In this document: piece by piece, positions 42,896 through 44,854 of the stretch | Position numbering within the stretch: position 1 is the first letter of the stretch | Layout of the letters: each line of letters begins with the position of its first letter | Origin: an uncultured Planctomycetota bacterium | GTDB lineage: Bacteria; Planctomycetota; UBA1135; GCA-002686595 | Direction: 5' to 3' | Length of the DNA stretch: 44,854 nt | Assembly: GCA_903928115.1 (NCBI GenBank) | Contig: CAIYPP010000142.1 | Span: 1 to 44,854 of the forward strand | Program-made: the position numbers and the translations under genes | Notes under the pieces: generated by a model | Told to the model about the DNA's origin: nothing | What the model saw: the letters and a program-made list of their open reading frames with translations, nothing else | Database searches by the model: none

Positions 42896-44083
42896 ATGAG
42901 CTCTTCGAGATTTCTCCAACACTTCGGCACGCTCGCACTCGCTGCGCTCGTGCTCGGCTCCGCCGCCGCGCTCGTCACGGTGAAGAACCGCGTCCAGATC
43001 GTTGTCTCCGAAATAGACGACTCTGTTCCGCGCGGGCCGGATCCGGTGGAACTCCTGCGCGCAGACCTAGCTGAAGTGCGTAGCGAGCTCGGCACTGCGG
43101 AAGCTGCGCTGCCCCAACACCTGCAGACCTTGCACGATGCGCTGGACTCCGGCGCCACGGACCGTGAAGCGACGCTCAAGGCCGAGCTCGCCTCGCTGCG
43201 TGAACAGATCGCGTCCCTCTCGGCGCGCCTCGAAGCCACCGAACGCAACGCCGCGGCCGCGCGCACGCAGTCGCAGGAATCGCTCCAACGCTTCGCGACC
43301 GCGCTGAACGACCTCGGCACCGCCGTCGCAGAAAGCACTGCAAGGGCCGCGGAGCTCGCGCAGCGGCCGATCGAGGTGGTGCCGGTCGCCGTGGTACCGG
43401 TCGAGGTCGCACCGGTCGATGTGACTCCGATCGAGGTCGCGTCGGCCCAACCTGCGGCCACGCAACCGACTCCGGGGACGCCCGAACCCGCAAAGAAGGG
43501 CTTCCTTTCCTTCAAGGTGCCCGAGAAGGGCTTCCGCTTCGACGCACGCCAGCGCCTCGCAGTGGTCGCCAGCCTGTCGCGTGTCGGCTTCGATGCCAAG
43601 AGCACCCTCCACGACTTCAGCGGCGTCACGCAGAAGGTCGAGGGCGAGCTCACGGTCGATCTCTCGAAGCCGGGCGACCATCCCAAGGGACGCATCGCGA
43701 TCGACGCTTCCTCGCTGGATACCGGCCTCGCCGATCGCGACGAGGGCATGCGCGAGCTGCTCGAGAGCGAGACGCAGAAGCAGGTCACCTTCAAGTGGAG
43801 CGCCTTCGAGCCCTCGAACGTGGATCCCGCGACGCAGACCGTCGCAGGCACCGCACGCGGCAAGCTGACGATCCGCGGAGTCACGCGCGACGTCGCGATG
43901 GCCGTGAAGGTCGGCGTCGATGCCAGCAAGCGCGTCACGATCGACGGTGAGACGCGCATTCGTCTCACCGACTTCGGCATCGAGCCACCGAGCCAGCTCG
44001 GGATGATCGAAGTGGAAGACGAACTCAAGCTCTGGATCTCGCTGCGCGCGCGCACGCTCGGCCTCGTCGAGGAGACGAAGTGA
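42896..44083 (+). CDS. Membrane-anchored coiled-coil protein with C-terminal YceI domain
   Basis: This 395-residue protein has a membrane helix (about 8-28) and then a long coiled coil (about 50-157, Ala/Glu/Leu heptads such as LKAELASLREQIASLSARLE). Five tandem pentapeptides of the P-[IV]-x-V-x form follow (158-182), then a Pro/Thr linker, and a YceI domain (about 208-390) with STLHDFSGVTQKVEGELTVD, IAIDASSLDTGLADRDEGM and GKLTIRGVTRDVAM. YceI domains form lipocalin-like barrels that hold polyisoprenoid lipids or ubiquinone. Most YceI proteins are simple 190-residue secreted proteins, so the anchor and stalk are unusual. The gene is divergent from an exporter that may hand over or receive the same lipid. 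Confidence 0.85.
   Translation: MSSSRFLQHFGTLALAALVLGSAAALVTVKNRVQIVVSEIDDSVPRGPDPVELLRADLAEVRSELGTAEAALPQHLQTLHDALDSGATDREATLKAELASLREQIASLSARLEATERNAAAARTQSQESLQRFATALNDLGTAVAESTARAAELAQRPIEVVPVAVVPVEVAPVDVTPIEVASAQPAATQPTPGTPEPAKKGFLSFKVPEKGFRFDARQRLAVVASLSRVGFDAKSTLHDFSGVTQKVEGELTVDLSKPGDHPKGRIAIDASSLDTGLADRDEGMRELLESETQKQVTFKWSAFEPSNVDPATQTVAGTARGKLTIRGVTRDVAMAVKVGVDASKRVTIDGETRIRLTDFGIEPPSQLGMIEVEDELKLWISLRARTLGLVEETK
43367..43441 (+). repeat. Five tandem 15-bp units encoding PxEVx pentapeptides
   Basis: Five consecutive 15-bp units, each beginning CCG(A/G)TC or CCGGTC, encode PIEVV, PVAVV, PVEVA, PVDVT and PIEVA inside the YceI-domain protein. They form an extended spacer between the coiled coil and the barrel. 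Copy number may vary between strains. Confidence 0.7.
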
Positions 44084-44505
44084 TGCGCCTGCTCGCGCCG
44101 CTCGTCGCCCTCCCTCTCGCCGTCGCGCCCGCGTGCATTGCGCCGAGCGTCGTCGCCAGTACGGGGCGCAGCGTCCAGACAACCGCGGCGCAGCTCGAGT
44201 GGCGTGCCGCCACTCTGGAAGACCTCGACGGCTTCTTCGAGTCCACCTCGATCGAGGGCGAAGCGGCCGCGGCGATCAGCCGGATCTACTACCACTTCGC
44301 GCGCGGCGGCACGTACACGGGCGCGGCGCTGGTGATCGGCGGGGGCGAGCCGGAGTTCCAAACGCTCAACGGCAACTGGAACCTCCTCGACGGACAGTTG
44401 GACCTCGGCGATGGCGCGCCCGTTCGCGTGAGCGCGGCGACGGGGCACCTGCGGCTCGAAAGTGAAGGCGGCGTGGTCACGCTGGCGCAGCGGGCGATCG
44501 AGTAG
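44083..44505 (+). CDS. Small exported protein, function unknown
   Basis: This 140-residue protein starts at an ATG that shares its first base with the stop of the YceI gene (TGATG); a GTG one codon earlier is also possible. The N-terminus MRLLAPLVALPLAVAPACIAPS is a signal peptide with a cysteine near its end, not a clean lipobox. The rest (QLEWRAATLEDLDGFFESTS, then AISRIYYHFARGGTYTGAAL, FQTLNGNWNLLDGQLDLGDG, LRLESEGGVVTL) resembles a short beta-rich domain. I do not recognise a family. Tight coupling with the YceI gene and the methyltransferase gene (ATG adjoining its stop) suggests a shared periplasmic job. Confidence 0.65.
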   Translation: MRLLAPLVALPLAVAPACIAPSVVASTGRSVQTTAAQLEWRAATLEDLDGFFESTSIEGEAAAAISRIYYHFARGGTYTGAALVIGGGEPEFQTLNGNWNLLDGQLDLGDGAPVRVSAATGHLRLESEGGVVTLAQRAIE

Positions 44506-44854
44506 ATGGCGACTCGCGCGAACGACCTTTCGATCTACGAGCGCCATGCTGACGAGTGGTGGAACCCGCGCTCGCGCACGTTCCGCTCGCTGCACCGCGT
44601 CAATGAGTTCCGAACCGCGCTGCTCGACGACTGGCTGGGGCTGGAGCTCACGGGCCGACGCGCCGTCGACCTCGGTTGCGGCGGCGGGCTCTTGAGCGCT
44701 CACGTCGTGAAGCGCGGGGCTCAGCTCGTCGGCTTCGACCTCTCCCACGCGAGCCTCAAGACCGCAGCGAGCAAGCTCGGCGCGCACTTCGCCCGTGCAG
44801 ACGTCCAACGGCTCCCCGTCGCTGACGCGAGTATCGACATCGCGCTCGCCGCCG
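44506..44854 (+). CDS. Class I SAM-dependent methyltransferase, UbiG-like, 3' end outside the window
   Basis: The first 116 codons are present. It begins MATRANDLSIYERHADEWWNP, close to the UbiG opening 'YxxxAxxWWxPxxxFxxLHxxNxxR', continued here as SRTFRSLHRVNEFR. Motif I is VDLGCGGGLLS, followed by acidic GFDLSHASL and ARADVQRLPVADASIDIALA (motifs II/III). UbiG methylates phenolic hydroxyls in ubiquinone synthesis; relatives methylate other prenylated or polyketide phenols. The ATG directly follows the stop of the preceding small gene, so it belongs to the YceI unit. Substrate cannot be set from this half. Confidence 0.85.
   Translation, partial: MATRANDLSIYERHADEWWNPRSRTFRSLHRVNEFRTALLDDWLGLELTGRRAVDLGCGGGLLSAHVVKRGAQLVGFDLSHASLKTAASKLGAHFARADVQRLPVADASIDIALAA

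Noticed and set aside
42796..44808. 670-codon minus-strand open frame opposite the YceI unit
   Set aside because: Its Ser/Arg-rich content comes from reading the coiled-coil gene backwards, and it would cross three genes and the promoter region.

Overview
The window is GC-rich bacterial chromosome with very strong G/C bias at third codon positions. This bias opens long spurious frames antisense to almost every real gene. The mix of genes fits a Planctomycetota heterotroph, probably aquatic: a sulfatase end, a tandem formylglycine-enzyme-like protein, secreted fusions of SRPBCC and DUF1579-like domains, a lipoprotein-type M49 peptidase and enzymes for fucosylated glycans. That assignment is inferred from gene content; no rRNA or other marker gene is present.

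Layout. 1-5.2 kb: the end of a sulfatase, an OprB-type porin and a class I/II aminotransferase (+), facing an LhgO-like FAD oxidase and a malate/L-lactate dehydrogenase-family enzyme (-). 5.6-13.1 kb (-): an IclR regulator heads a tightly packed operon for non-phosphorylative L-fucose breakdown (Gfo/Idh oxidoreductase, lactonase-type amidohydrolase, L-fuconate dehydratase, SDR, FAH-family hydrolase), followed by a double SUMF1-domain protein. 13.2-17.4 kb (+): a divergent ribose-type sugar ABC transporter (lipoprotein, ATPase, permease) with cutC translationally coupled to it. 17.4-23.4 kb: an M60 peptidase of the type that cuts glycosylated proteins (+), a GH95 alpha-L-fucosidase and an L-rhamnose/L-fucose mutarotase-family protein (-), and an Asp-box sialidase-like protein (+). 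Together these describe release, uptake and oxidation of L-fucose from mucin-like or sulfated glycans, ending in pyruvate and L-lactate. The LhgO and Ldh_2 genes could then oxidise the L-lactate.

23.4-37 kb: small membrane proteins, a block that looks like a structured RNA followed by a small integrase-arm-like protein and a long hairpin (24.19-24.82 kb), a PAC2 protein, the SRPBCC/DUF1579-like duplication protein, dipeptidyl peptidase III as a lipoprotein, an ABC-F ATPase and two paralogous carboxypeptidase-regulatory-like proteins.

37-44.85 kb: a five-gene, fully overlapping operon (-) encodes an RND/MMPL exporter, a geranylgeranyl-reductase-like flavoprotein, a small exported protein, a histidine kinase and an NtrC-type sigma-54 activator. 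It is divergent from a coiled-coil YceI protein, a small exported protein and a UbiG-like methyltransferase cut by the window end. The 237-bp space between the two units carries a sigma-54-type -24/-12 promoter on each strand, with an exact 7-bp direct repeat almost midway between them. This suggests that the locus controls itself through its own activator and handles a lipid or prenoid molecule.
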